64,000 bases of DNA from Lathyrus oleraceus (Eukaryota > Streptophyta > Magnoliopsida > Fabales > Fabaceae), in contig NC_066583.1 in assembly GCF_024323335.1 (NCBI RefSeq), positions 368,393,680 to 368,457,679 of the forward strand. The letters are read 5' to 3'. Shown piece by piece: positions 22,601 through 35,880 of the stretch (its first letter is position 1; each line of letters begins with the position of its first letter). Under the pieces are notes generated by a model. The model saw nothing but the letters and a program-made list of their open reading frames with translations. It was not told the origin of the DNA and made no database searches. Both the position numbers and the translations under genes were made by a program.

Positions 22601-24654
22601 TTCTCACTCTGTTATGAATTTTTGAAGTGAATGCATGTGTTGATACCTTGAATTGGCTTGAATAATTGTGTCTGGATTTCTTGATTTTCATTGGCCTAGT
22701 TCCTTTTGTCCAATTGAGCTGAAAATTGACATGCTATACCTTGAATATGTCCTGTTTATGTGTGAATTATTTGAGGATTTTTGGAATTATTTTGGTATGC
22801 TTTTGATGGAATTCATTCTGTTTGGACATTGGATGTTGCATTTGACCTAGTTTGACTTGTTTTGGTCATAAAATGAATATGGTGAATGATATGAGTATGG
22901 GATCAATTGCATTTGCTTTCTATTTGTATTAATTTGGTTTTGGTTGAGAATTGTTTGCTGTTTAGAATTTTTTCTCCCTTTTGGACCCTAGGCTTGGCCT
23001 AGTGGTCTAGTTTCTCACATTTGGTGTGGATTTTCAGGATGAAATGCATAATGCTCAAGGAGAATGCTTCAAGTCAATTAAATTGAGATTGTTGGATGTT
23101 GAGAACTAATTTGACTTTGTTTTGTAGGTTGTGAAGCTTGAGCTTGAGCTTATAGCTTGCACTTATGTGCATTAACCTGTGTTGCTTAATCTGTATAGTC
23201 TGACTGATTAACATTTGCTGTTTATTGTTGTCTGTCTGAGTACTGATGATACTTGATTGATTTCAGGTACATTTAGTCGCTTACAGTTCTTTAAGAACTT
23301 GCTTGCTGCTGCTTGGTTTTTAAACCACTTGAGGTAGGACTTCTATTCTTCATGTAGTCTGGAAGACCCGGCCTGTTACTTGGTCGGGCAACTGTCTGAA
23401 GTCCTCCTTAAGAGGCGATGATTGTGGTTGTTTACATTTGTGCCAAGCAGGTGAAGACCTCTATGAGGCAATTGGTGGATCAAAGGGATATGCAATCTAT
23501 CCCCCACTATTCTGTGAGTCGTCCCTCTGCTCACACGGCTGTGTGTTGATGCATTGGGACACAAACCCAAGATCCTGTGCTGTTGCACAATCGAGTCAGA
23601 GTCTTTGAGCGTAGAAGGGTCCCTCCATTCTGGACCCACGCTCCTTTGTCTAAAAGCTCTCCCTGGTCAGGGATAAGAGCTGTGAGGTCTCATCCTCACT
23701 TCACCTTTCATCTGCTTCACCTTAGCCTCGTAATGGCAAGGTTAAGAGCGAATACTACCCATGTACAGATGGCTTGCTTCGGCAGTCAAACCCATTGTGT
23801 GAGCCTCACTTGATTGGTTATAGTGTGTGCTATGTGAATATTTGTTTGAAATGCTTGGGTTGTTCTGTTTGTATGCTTGTATGCTTGCTTTCTTCCTGGA
23901 TAGGACTAGCTTGCAATTGTGCAAGTAGGTAGAAACCTGAACATAGGGTAATGATGCATGACAACACTAGGCTCGAGTCCAGCTCCCTGGTAGTGTGTCT
24001 TCCCTTGGTTTCTGGCTAGATTTTCTTTCCCTTGAGGGGGAACTACATCACCATGATCCTCGTTCCAGACGAGGTATATAGGCAGGAGACCGTGCGAGGT
24101 CTCTCCGGGCGCTTTTTTTTCTTTTGTGTGTGTTGTTTGACAAATGCTAGGCTCGAGTCCCCGACTCCTTAGCATGTTGTTGTTTGTTTGTGCTTGTTTG
24201 GTTCGGATGCTGATGTAATTCCATCGAGTGGTTGTCGGGCTCCATGTTTGCCATCTGTTTGTGCGTTTTGTGTTGTTTGGCGTGCGTGAGCCGAACTACG
24301 GCAGCTCTGATTCTCATTCCAGACGAGATACGTAGGCATAGGATGCGACGTCCTATCGAGCTCTCTTCCCCTTAACCCCACCTGTGTTGTCTTCGGTGCG
24401 TGTGTGTGTGATGTTTTAGCAACCTTTTCTTTCTTAGAACGTGGATCCCGTCGAGTACGACGGACGTGAGGGGTGCTAATACCTTCCCTTTGCGTAACCG
24501 ACTCCCTTACCCTTTCTCTTTGGTCGCGAGACCATTTCCTTTCCAGGTTTCTCTGAGCGTTTCCTTTCCCTATCTTGGGATAAATAACGCGCAGTGGCGG
24601 CTCTGTGTTGTGTTTTTGTTTCAGCCCGCCGGTTGTTTTTTCGCGGATGCGACA
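19638..24654 (+). mobile_element. Complete 3' LTR (5,017 bp) of the plus-strand Tat element
   Basis: It starts TGTAACACCTCAAAATTTG and ends GATGCGACA. The last 2,876 bases match the truncated 5' LTR at 7984-10860. The point equivalent to the nested insertion is CCAGG at 21779-21783. The final 200 bases include the conserved GGTCGCGAGACCA palindrome region and a GGGTGCTAATACC block shared with the minus-strand LTR. ORFs in it recur identically in the other LTR and encode nothing recognisable. Confidence 0.95.
22273..22301. repeat. Perfect 12-bp hairpin in the plus-strand 3' LTR
   Basis: Same CTAGGTGTGACA inverted pair with a 5-base loop as at 8478-8506. Confidence 0.9.
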
Positions 24655-25150
24655 CTCTGTTCAGATCTCAATAATCCACACACATTCTTACTTTTCCATC
24701 TTTCTTTGGGACGGGCACAATGTTAGCAAACCACTGTGGATACTTTGCTACGACCAAGAAAATTATGTTGAACTGCTTTTTGACCTCTTCCCTGATCTTG
24801 AGAGTCATGTATGGTCTGGTTCTTCTCAGTTTCTATTTCAATGGTGGGCATTCTGGCTTGAGTGGTAGCTTGTGCATGACTATGTCGGTGTCTAGTCCTG
24901 GCATATCTTGGTACGACCAAGTGAATACGTCTACTTACTCTTATAGTAGTTTGATCAACCTTTTCTTCACAACCCTGTTCAAAGAAGCACCAACCTTAAC
25001 CTCTTTTTTTGTCCTATTCAGTTCCTAGGTTGATCATATCCACTATTTCTTGACGAGGTTGGATAACTTTATCCTCTTGTTTCAACAATTTGGAAAACTC
25101 TTTAGGGAGTTAACAATCGTCCTCACCATCTTCTTGCTATGAACATTATT
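24655..25150 (-). pseudogene. Older minus-strand Tat pol remnant (pre-RT and RT N-terminal part)
   Basis: Read on the minus strand from about 25150, the sequence follows the Tat segment before RT (an acidic stretch, then LPKEFSKLLKQEDK and a VDMINLGTE block), then an SYQDMPGLDTD-type motif near 24895, then the start of RT up to the VRMCVDY motif at about 24690, ending in DLNR at 24655. Stops include a TAA in the acidic stretch, a TAG after the NLGTE block, and a TGA directly after VRMCVDY where Arg (CGA) is expected. A +1 frameshift occurs at an A-run near 25010. The plus-strand Tat element is inserted in the middle of RT. The rest of this RT should lie left of the window; to the right the remnant simply fades out. 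Confidence 0.8.
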
Positions 25151-26439
25151 TTCAAACATCCCAACTTTTAACATATGATTTTATATGCTATGAATTATTT
25201 ATTATAAAATAACGCTTTTACATGGCATGTGGTTCCACAATCTTGGACTCATTTGGCTAATGGTGTTATTAACAAGAAATATCGATATAAAGCCTAATTG
25301 TCATATTCTATTGTGTTTGAATTGAGTCTATAGATCTAACAGTCATGATAGACCTTGGTAACCTTGAGAAAGATTATGTTTATTCATGTCCGGCTGTGTT
25401 TGTACTTCCCTGACTTGCTACTAGATAGGAAACATACGATTAATCCTAAAACCACTAATATGCTTATTTTAGCTAACACTTTAAACATTTTTAGGTTTAA
25501 AAAAAATCCCCCTACAATTGTAATAACAACTAAAATTTTGAGATGTGAGATGATGTGACGTAACCAATAACTATTACACATGAATAATGATCATCATTGT
25601 ATTGTGAAACATAAATCTAGTAATTAGAAATCATTTCTCACCTTATAAATTGTTGAATGTCTCTTTCATTGTTGCTAATTAAATTACCTCGACGATAATA
25701 TATGAATATTTAATTCTTTTAGTGATCATCTTATCTTATTATTATCCCTTATCACAATTCTTACCTAAGTGTTTTTTTCTAGTAGCTTTGATTTTATTCT
25801 TTCTGATCATATTCTCTTAGCTAATTTCCTACCTTCTTGTGTCCTTATATCCTTTCTACATGAAAATGCCACTCTTAACCCTTGTACCTATGATGTGAAC
25901 TCTAAGGCTTTCTTCCTTGAACTTGTGGACTTTGGACTTCCCTTCACCTTTGATTAGTTATTCGCTGAAAGGAATTCATGTTAGTTTATGACACATCCTT
26001 GTTTATATGCTAACTATATGACTTGACTTTGCAAAGTTGAGTCTACCATGGAGGATACTTGGCATATATGAGATGATCTTGATTTTGTTAGAAGGCATGA
26101 GAATTTACATAGGGAAATATTTTTGGTATTTTAATATATTTGTTTGTAAGTGATAATTCCTTCATTTACTTTTTGGAGAGGACAACCCTCCTTGAAGTAA
26201 CTGCCATATTTGGTTTTATAGTCTTTAGGATTGGGGCTCTTACGACCCATGATACTCGTATCCCCTACTAGGGATTATATTCTAGATAAATGTTTCATGT
26301 TATGTTGCTTCTATAGAACACAATATCGGAACCATATAGGATGTTTCATGTTCATGTTATATTAACTTGGTTAAAAGGGGGTGGTTAGTGCTTAGGGAGT
26401 TTTTCACTATGGAGCATTGAACATTGTGAGACTTATTTT
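25151..26439. other. AT-rich sequence without a recognised feature
   Basis: No protein similarity, RNA gene or repeat structure was recognised. Short open frames at 25355-25581 and 25769-25957 have no motif and are probably chance. Confidence 0.5.
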
Positions 26440-26645
26440 TTTAGAGCAACACCTTTGTGAGAGACACACAAAATATTCATCCAAAACATTAAGGTGATAG
26501 GTGGGTGAGTTCTCTCACTTATAAATTCTCAAGTATCCATATTTCAAACCAATGTGGGACTATTACCCACACTACTCACATTTGATACATTCTCAACACT
26601 CCCCCTCAAGTGTGAGTTTACAATACTACCCCCTTAAATGGAAGC
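26440..26645. repeat. Dispersed repeat, copy 1 (interrupted by a solo LTR)
   Basis: It shares with 36175-36340 the ordered words GAGAGACA, ATTCATCCAAAA, AAGGTGATAGGTG, GTTCTCTC, TTATAAAT and CACACTACTCACATTT. The two copies are in the same orientation and clearly diverged. It resembles a common legume interspersed, LTR-like sequence, but the family is not established here. Confidence 0.55.
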
Positions 26646-27603
26646 TGTTGGTTCTTGTGTTGGCAACAATTTTGGTAAAATCTAGAGTGTTCACAAGTTG
26701 TCACATGTGTTGTCTTGACATAAGATAACTTGTACCTGCAGGATGTTTAAAATGTGATTATGCAGGATTTTACTGTGATGCCAGACCCGATGTCAAGACA
26801 TCTGTATATAGAACATTTAGTCTGAATGTTATGTATTATGTGATTGCGTTTTTAATGCAAATCTATGTATGATTGATGCGATGATTTAAACGTGCATTCA
26901 ATCATTAATTATAACCAGATTTACTTATTTTCCAAAGAGATCTAATCAGCTGTCATGAGAAGATTTGAATGGAAAATAGTTTTAGGGTTTTATGATGTCC
27001 AAGCCCAGCCAAATGCTTCTATAAAAAGGACATGGAAAACCTGATTTTAAACACAAGAAATAACGAACGAAATATTGAGAGAGAATAAGGGTTTTAGTCT
27101 TGTGTGGTCGTGTGAATTGTAAGCCATTCAATTCATCCGTAGATGATTGAATTGGTCTGATTTTTGAGTTGTAATTTGTCACTCTAAGCTTTTAAGCATG
27201 AGTGTGTGTTTACTTGATTGAAGCTTTTAAGTAAGATCAAGTATGTGTCTTTGAAGAGTGTCTTCTTTTCATTGTAATTCTTGTTTATATCACTGTTGTG
27301 ATTGAGGGGGAGTGAGTAGGATCTCATATCTAAGAGTTCTTAGGTAGAAGTCACATGGGTAGAGATTAGATGAAAAGACTGTAACTTGAAGTTGTTTACT
27401 GAGAGTCTTTGAACTGATTCTATTTAGTGGATTTCCTTCCTGGCTTGGTAGCCCCCAGACGTAGGTGAGTTTGCACCGAACTGGGTTAACAATTGTCTGT
27501 GTCTCTTGCATTACTATTCTTTATCTTTTATCCTGTGTGTATTGTTCAGATATTAGTGTTAAGACATTACCTTCGACATCTCATATCTGATACCAGAATT
27601 TCA
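26646..27603 (+). mobile_element. Complete solo LTR, probably Ty1/copia (958 bp)
   Basis: It begins TGTTGGTTCTTGTG and ends AATTTCA. It is flanked on both sides by the 5-base duplication GAAGC (26641-26645 and 27604-27608). A TATAAAA box at about 27019 suggests plus-strand orientation. No internal region or second LTR is present, which fits LTR-LTR recombination of a former full element. It resembles Maximus/SIRE-type LTRs of legumes, but that family assignment is from memory and uncertain. Confidence 0.85.
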
Positions 27604-27608
27604 GAAGC

Positions 27609-29978
27609 TCTTATTACTTCCACAAACTATTGTACCATACATAACGTTTCTTACTCACCATAATTCAAGAGAAATGATAGGAAATAGAGAGAATATTAAC
27701 CAATTTGTCATGTGAAGACAACCACGTTTCTTTAATTATGGATTGATTCTCCTCATTGACCCATATATGAGCCAAGCAAATCCCAGTTCTACTTTAAAAA
27801 TGTGTTTTATGAAGGGAAAGAAAACCTCTCACCTTAATCTTAGGCGGATGTCAACAAGAGTTGGCCAACAATATTTAGTTTAACTGACATTGAAGAAGTT
27901 GAATGGATAATGAGGTTGAATAGTAGATACTGATAATAGAGGGTAACTAGACGTCGTGTTTAATACTGATAGGATGTTTCAACATTTAAGGGTTAGGGGA
28001 TTGTCTTAAGAAGACCAAGGTGAAAGAGTTTGTTTCTTCTAATTATTTTGGAGTTTGTGGACACTTAGTGACGTGTATGATTCTTTGGATCACTATCTAC
28101 GAGGTAACACTTTTTGACTTTGAAAAAGAAACAAGAATTCAATAGAATATAATAATCCTTAATTTGTAGCTAGATAATTAGGCATTTCCCCACACATTCT
28201 CCCTCTAATACAACTATGTAATTATGGGCATCTCTTGAAATAAAAGTGATGCAGGTGAAGTTGAAAAGGTTCATCGACTAGGTGTGTAGAAGATTCATTC
28301 TTTTTTGATGACCTAAATATTTTGTTCCCATAGAGAAACCAATTTCTTTTTCAATATGTAGCTTGCTTTTTGAGACAATGTTTTTAAAAGATTGTCCTTC
28401 AAGGTTGTAAAATTTTCCTTCTTCATGACACATTCAATGCACATTTGACATAGGATGTCCATCTTATCAGTATGGTGATATCTGATATAAGCAAGTCGAT
28501 ACCAAAAGAGCATCATGGCTAACCATAAGGTATTTTATCATTCTTATTCTCTTTTTCTTATTTTCCAGTCTTTTCCTTTGTCTTTCTTAGTTATCTTTCT
28601 TCATATTAGGTAAGAATCCAATTGTGTTTGATTTAGAGGATGACATTAAATAAAGAATGTATCATTTTTAAAAAGTAAATGAGATCAAGTGGAATTCCAA
28701 TTAACAAACTATATAAACCACTGACTCTAATGGAAATTAAGAGGACATCAATCGAGACAACGTGTATATTGACCTATAAGACGAAAATATCCAAGGTACC
28801 CCCATGTTATTTTTCAAAAAATAAATAATGTTTCATTTTTTTCCCTTCTCATGCATTCCTCACTCTAAAATGGTCCTAATTTTCATAGAGTCAAGACCAC
28901 CTACCAACTATCCATAGAGGAAGGGATTGACTCAAACCCCTAATACATAAAACAACATAAGATCCTTCTTTCGAGGTAAACAACCTGTAAGATTTATCTT
29001 TTTTATCCTTGAATAAATCAACTACTAGATTATACTACTTGTAGATTTCCTTCCTTTACGCCTGATGACATTATTCCATGGTATCAACTCCAAAACCGGT
29101 GATGCCCTTCATGCCTTATTTCGTTATTGTCTCCATTGTCCACCCAATATCGATGAAGAGGAATTTAACATATACTTTTCTGAAGCATATTTTTATTGAA
29201 TGGTCTTTCTTCCGACCTAAGATAAGGAGAACATAGTGGATACAACACTTCAAAAAAATATTTCAACATCACCAAAAAAAGGTTGTCACTTTGATAATTT
29301 TGTTACTATATATTGGATTAGCCATCAAACCTTCCTTATTGCAACAAGATATTTACACAAGGATGACCATTGATATAAGCCAAGTTTTAAGGGATTACCT
29401 TATTCTTAAGGGTAAATATGAATATGCTACCCAAAATCTCAATGAAATACAAATGTGAACACAATTGATTAGTACATGCGGGTCTAAACTTGACATTATT
29501 CAAGATTCGACTATCAGAAATCCACATATTTCTTTTATCTAATCATTTGACGTCTTATGCTTATAGGTAGCAGATTGAGTTTCCTCTTTAACCCATAGTA
29601 TTAGCTAACAAAGGACTATCTAAAGGTTCTTGAACTTGTCTTAACTAATGACTCTTGTTCCTCAAAGGCCATAATTTCCCTTAAATTTTGTGATTCAGAT
29701 GTTTGATTCCTACAATTTTTAGAAGATGCATCACATGGTTCTTGTCTCTCCAGTTCAACTTTTCTTTCACTACCACTCAACTTGTCGTCTAGTTCCATGG
29801 AATTGACTCCTAGTGTCTCAAAGTCGATCTAGTAAGCCATGTTTTTCTACTATTTGAGAACTGGATATTTCTTCCTATTTGTTCCATCTTCCTCTTCAGT
29901 TTCACACCAACATTCAAATTTTTCATCGTAATTTTCACTCTCATTAAAATCCCTTTTGTGCTTTTTTTTGTCGGCACT
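27609..29978. other. AT-rich sequence without a recognised gene
   Basis: No confident coding or repeat signal. A frame-shifted stretch near 29030-29200 reads like decayed protein but could not be assigned. Small open frames at 28313-28516 and 29616-29798 (minus strand) have no motif. Confidence 0.4.
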
Positions 29979-30347
29979 CTATGTATCATGAACATATTTT
30001 AACAAACTTTCCATATCCTCTTCTACAAAATTATCACTACATTCATCTGAGTCTTCAAAGTCTATATCCAACAGACATTTATAATTAAAAATCACATAAT
30101 CACTTTCAATACCAACAACACCTTTATTCATCTCACTTACATTTACCTCACATTCATTCACCTCACCTTTATTGACTCCACATTCATTCACTCCACTATC
30201 TTTCACCTCATTTTCATCAACTACTACACATTTGACAACTTCTTCATACACTCTGGAAATCTCATCTTCTTCATCAAGGTTTACAATATCCTCAATGTTT
30301 ATATCTTCTTCCTTTGTAGGACAATTATAAAACTTGGGTTGAGACAT
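29979..30347 (-). CDS. Small acidic ORF, unknown
   Basis: Open frame of 122 codons from an ATG at 30347. The product is strongly acidic, rich in Glu, Asp, Asn and Val, with an internal series of near-repeats of the form NECxVNxxE (about residues 52-75). No membrane segment, signal peptide or known domain is visible. Directly downstream, in another frame, comes a basic then acidic stretch that may be the same decayed protein. It might be the N-terminal part of a Mutator-like transposase or another retired gene. It could also be a chance frame in AT-rich DNA. Confidence 0.25.
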   Translation of the reverse strand: MSQPKFYNCPTKEEDINIEDIVNLDEEDEISRVYEEVVKCVVVDENEVKDSGVNECGVNKGEVNECEVNVSEMNKGVVGIESDYVIFNYKCLLDIDFEDSDECSDNFVEEDMESLLKYVHDT

Positions 30348-31795
<1,448 letters not shown>

Positions 31796-32208
31796 GAGCA
31801 ATATGAAAAAGATATTAAGGAAAAACTATTAGATGATTTAATCGATATTGAAAGAAAATTTAACCGTTCATTGAAAAATATTATATATATTGAAAAAAAA
31901 ATTTAAATACAAATATTGAAAATAAACATTGTACACTTAAAATTAAAATATAAACTTATTTTGTATATATGTATGCTGATTTGCGGTGCTAGGTCGTGAA
32001 AAATAAAAATATTTTATTTATTCAGTAAATTTTATTTAAACAAAACATAAGAAGATAGATATAATTTGAGTTGTGAATTACAAAACCATAAGAGAACTAG
32101 AATAAAAGGGTATAATTTGATTATTCACCAATAAGAAAAAAGATTCTATAAAACCGTTTTGCCAATAAAAAACAAATACTTCCACTTTAACTATACTCCT
32201 TGATTAGA

Positions 32209-32216
32209 TATAAATA
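32209..32216 (+). promoter_or_regulatory. Probable TATA box of the WNK11-like gene
   Basis: TATAAATA lies about 120 bases upstream of the probable 5' UTR splice donor at 32329. The transcription start would be near 32240. A second candidate, CTATAAAA, is at about 32145. Confidence 0.5.
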
Positions 32217-32328
32217 CTTGTTATACCTAAATCAAAGTATCTCTTACCTTCTAAGTTTGTTGTCTTCTCTTTTCACATTACATACGTGATTTTGCAGCTA
32301 CAATTCAAGTTTTTTTTTTCTCTTCATG

Positions 32329-32826
32329 GTAACAATCTTCTTCTATTCTGTATTCTCTATTAAAATTTGTTATTTTTTTGTATGCTTTTTTATTTGTTCA
32401 GATTTTGATCTGAATTGTCACGTATGCATATTTTTTTTTGTAGTTTTTTTTAGATTGCCTTTGAAAAAATAGTATCATATGAATTTCGATATTAGGTTGC
32501 TTCACAAACCTTAGCAACATTCTGATTCTCAAGGTTTTAATTATTGTTGTGTCGTATGTTTAATATAATGGTGAATTTGTAGTTAAAGTAGACCTAAATC
32601 AAATTCAAATCATTTCTCTCAAGAAATTGAAAACCCTAAATTGCAAAACTTACAAAAAAAGAAAAACACTATGTTGATTTTGTTTTCTAAAAATAGACAA
32701 GTTTCCAGAAATAGATTTTATTAAGGTTTAATTCATTGTCTGACATGTCCATGTCTTGTATTTGTGTTTGTGTCGATTGTTATTAGTATTACCACGATGT
32801 TCATCTAATCCGTATTTTGATACCAG
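32329..32826 (+). other. Probable 5' intron of the WNK11-like gene
   Basis: A donor at 32329 (CATG|GTAACA) and an acceptor ending GATACCAG at 32826 bound 498 T-rich bases directly before the ATG at 32827. If spliced, an ATG at 32326-32328 joins in frame to the ATG at 32827, giving a Met-Met start. Confidence 0.6.
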
Positions 32827-33935
32827 ATGCCAAGTTTTATAACAAATTCATCCGACAAAGACTCGGAGCCATTTGTCGAAACTGATCCGACCGGAAGATA
32901 TGGAAGATACAACGAGCTCCTAGGTTCCGGCGCTGTGAAGAAAGTATACAGAGCATTTGATCAAGAAGAAGGAATAGAAGTAGCTTGGAATCAAGTTAAG
33001 CTCAGAAACTTCAGTAAGGACCCTGCAATGGTGGATAGGCTTTACTCTGAAGTGAGATTGCTTAGAAGCATGACAAACAAAAACATCATTGCCCTTTATA
33101 GTGTTTGGAGAGATGAAAAACATAACACACTGAATTTCATTACTGAGGTTTGCACAAGTGGGAATTTGAGGGAGTATAGGAAGAAACATAAACATGTTTC
33201 TGTTAGGGCTTTGAAGAAGTGGTCTAAGCAGATTCTGGAAGGGTTGAATTATTTGCATGTTCATGATCCTTGTATCATTCATAGAGACCTCAATTGCAGC
33301 AATGTTTTCGTCAATGGAAATACTGGCCAGGTAAAAATCTTCCCCTTTCTAATATTGAAGCAAATTTCAATGACGTAATAGCAGACATCGATACATGATA
33401 CCGATAATAAATTAAACATAAGCACATGTGTCATGCGTCGATGTTATGTCACACACCAGATGTGTCTTTGTTATAGAGATCTGATTGCATGTTATGTTTT
33501 GTCATTAGTAATATTTTTTGTTTTTATGAATAATAGGTGAAGATTGGAGACTTAGGATTGGCAGCAATTGTGGGAAAGACACATTCAGCACATTCAGTTT
33601 TGGGGACACCGGAATTTATGGCACCGGAATTATACGAAGAGAGTTACACAGAAATGGTGGACATATACTCATTTGGAATGTTAGTATTAGAGATGGTGAC
33701 ACTAGAGATTCCATATAGTGAATGTGACAGTGTTGCAAAGATATACAAGAAGGTTTCTTCAGGTGTGAGACCACAATCCTTAAACAAGATTAAAGATGAA
33801 GAGGTTAAGGCTTTCATTGAAAAGTGTCTTTCTCAACCAAGAGCTAGACCTTCTGCTGAAGAATTGCTCAAGGATCCTTTTTTTGATGTTTTAGATGATG
33901 ATGAAAATGATGATGAAAACTTGGATATTTTGTGA
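32827..33935 (+). CDS. WNK11: WNK-family serine/threonine kinase, WNK11-like (two coding exons)
   Basis: Coding exons 32827-33330 and 33537-33935 are split by a 206-bp intron with GT and AG ends (CAG|GTAAAA and AATAG|GTGAAG), phase 0. The product has 300 residues, close to the short plant WNK11 class of about 310. The kinase domain covers about residues 25-285. The glycine loop is GSGAVKK (33-39), with Lys38 in the position WNKs use instead of the usual beta-3 lysine, which is Asn55 here (VAWNQV). The catalytic loop is HRDLNCSN (152-159) and the metal motif is DLG (173-175) rather than [12 protein letters not shown] follows in the activation segment. An acidic DDDENDDEN tail ends the protein; there is no long C-terminal extension. 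WNKs are soluble kinases linked to osmotic, ion and flowering control. The specific role of this gene is not shown. It is the only clear host protein gene in the window. Confidence 0.95.
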
Positions 33936-34600
33936 TTAAAAGTTGCATCATTTTTTCTTTTGTTGTATATCAACTTAGAGTAGAATTTGATGATCATGAT
34001 TGAAAATGATATAGTTGATTCTTAAGTTATTTTTTGTGCTTAGTTTTTGTTTGTCTAATAGATCTAATAGTTAGAATTTTGTCTCTTAAATTATCTCTTA
34101 GAACTTGCGTTCTTTTTAAAATTTGATTTTTCTTATTTTGTTTTAAAAAAAAATCAGTTTAGGGTTTAGGATTTGATTTGAAGAGTATGAAATTGGATAA
34201 AGGTTAAATATAGATGAACACAAGTGGAGCACTTGATTTGAGACGTTTCTATTCTTCCTTATATTGGGCAGTTGAATTGGACAAATGTGGAAGATAAAGT
34301 GGAAATTGGAGATCTTGTTATTAATCATCATTAAATAAAACTAACATTACATTTTTTTATACTAAAGTTAAGACTTTACAGTAATTGTAATTTGATTTAA
34401 TGGTATGTGCATAACTATTTAATCTCTAAACTCTAAAGTTTTGGATCTCAAGATTTTTTTTTCCTTTCAAATACCACCCATTTAATTAACTAGTTTTATA
34501 AATCAATATTGCAACAAATATTTGTTTTAAATTATAGTTTTTTTTGGTACTTTAATTTTACACTAAAATCATAGTCTGTTTTATTTCTTATAGAAAAATC
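33936..34600. other. Region downstream of the WNK11-like gene
   Basis: This probably contains the 3' UTR in its first 100-200 bases. No canonical AATAAA was picked out with confidence. The rest is AT-rich without a recognised feature. Confidence 0.4.
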
Positions 34601-35880
34601 TAGACAAAGTCTTTTAACTTAATTTTAAGTTTCAGTTTAATCTCTTATCTAATAAACATTACAGTTTAATTCTTTAAAAATAGATAATTAATTAAGGGAT
34701 CAGACCAGGACATCAACCTTTATTAAACCAGTATTTTGTTACATTTTTCATTAAAACTAAAAAGATTAAATCAAAATGGAAACTAAACAAACCCTAAACA
34801 AGTGCTTATATACTCTAATGAGTAATGAACTAATAATTTCTCTTTATATGATCTAATGAATAATGAAACAATTATTTTTCTTTTGTATTCAAAAGTAAAA
34901 TGATTAAACAAAGCATTGTAAGAATAGTAGCATGCTAGTAGTTCCTCAAAATTGCAATTGTTTTTTCTTCCACTTGATAACATTGTTTGTTCTTTTGTTC
35001 TCTCAAAATTGCAATTGTTTGTCCACAATGAAAATTTATCCTGCCACTGGCGTACACCCGCAACGAATTGCTTAATACCTTTTCATCACCTTGGTTACAA
35101 GTATAAACCAGAGACATGAGATATACTGCAACAAAGACATTATAGAGGCGAATTATATGTAGTTGTAGTTCAATCATATGTAGAATCTTGAATCTAAATA
35201 TTAACTGTACAATAAATATTCTAACTTGCAGTTCAAATAATCAATTTCGGAGGCGAATCTAAAAATTAGTTGTACAACAAAAGCCCTAATTGAAACGCTT
35301 GTTGAGAGGATCATGTTCTTCATCATCTTGCTCTATGTAAATCTTTATCTAACTGCAACAAAAAATGGATTCATCAAATAAAATTTGTATAAAATTGAAG
35401 AAGTGGATGTTGATCTCTTAACAATTTAGAGATGTCACCGGCAAAGTGGATGTTCATCGCTTGATGATTCAGAGATCCGACATGCGAGGGTCTCTTGAAG
35501 CTCTTTAGCTTCCTCCTAAACTGAAACCACTTATTCTTCAATTTTCTCTTCTCTGAAATAGGGTTTCTCTTCGTCTTCTCTCGTTTTCATCTTTGTATTT
35601 CAACTTTTCCAAACACACCGAAAATGTTCCAACATAACCAAAAAGTTTTAATGTAAAAACAACTAAATTTAAAATATTCAAAAAATCCAAGTCAAACAGA
35701 ACAGTCGGTTAACAACTAAGTTTTAACGTTAACGTTTTCCCTCACTATTTAATGGAAAGGATCAAGTTGGCTAATAGAACTGTTGTTAAGGGACAAATAC
35801 ATAATATTGATTAAATAAAAGACTAAAGTGAAACCTTAAATTAAGTTAAGGGATCAAACCATGCATTAAGTCAAAAATCT
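34600..35880. mobile_element. Putative DNA transposon with long inverted ends
   Basis: The left end around 34605-34690 reads, after complementing, like the right end around 35795-35870: both contain the order TTAACTTAATTTTAAG-like, TTTCA, TTTA, TCTTTTAT-like and TAAT. The similarity, judged by eye, continues inward for roughly another 100 bases. The interior (about 1.1 kb) has two direct CAAAATTGCAATTG motifs (34946 and 35005) and no transposase. It may be a non-autonomous Mutator-like element. The exact ends and target duplication were not resolved. Confidence 0.45.

Larger units (their letters stand above)
7984..24654 (+). mobile_element. Plus-strand Tat/Ogre-like LTR retrotransposon, gag-only, non-autonomous
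   Basis: The order is partial 5' LTR, PBS, 1.2-kb leader, intact gag, degraded pol, 3.6-kb repeat-rich 3' UTR, polypurine tract and a complete 5,017-bp 3' LTR. Internal length is 8,777 bases. The right flank (from 24655) is the RT region of an older minus-strand Tat element, so the expected target duplication is CTCTG at 24655-24659, with its partner outside the window. The LTR pair is about 99% alike although pol lacks protease, the RT catalytic centre and most of integrase. This suggests that it was already defective when it inserted and was mobilised by proteins from another element. Confidence 0.85.

Noticed and set aside
29030..29200. Possible plant mobile-domain-like protein remnant
   Set aside because: Only a vague resemblance, with frequent stops; not enough to name a feature.
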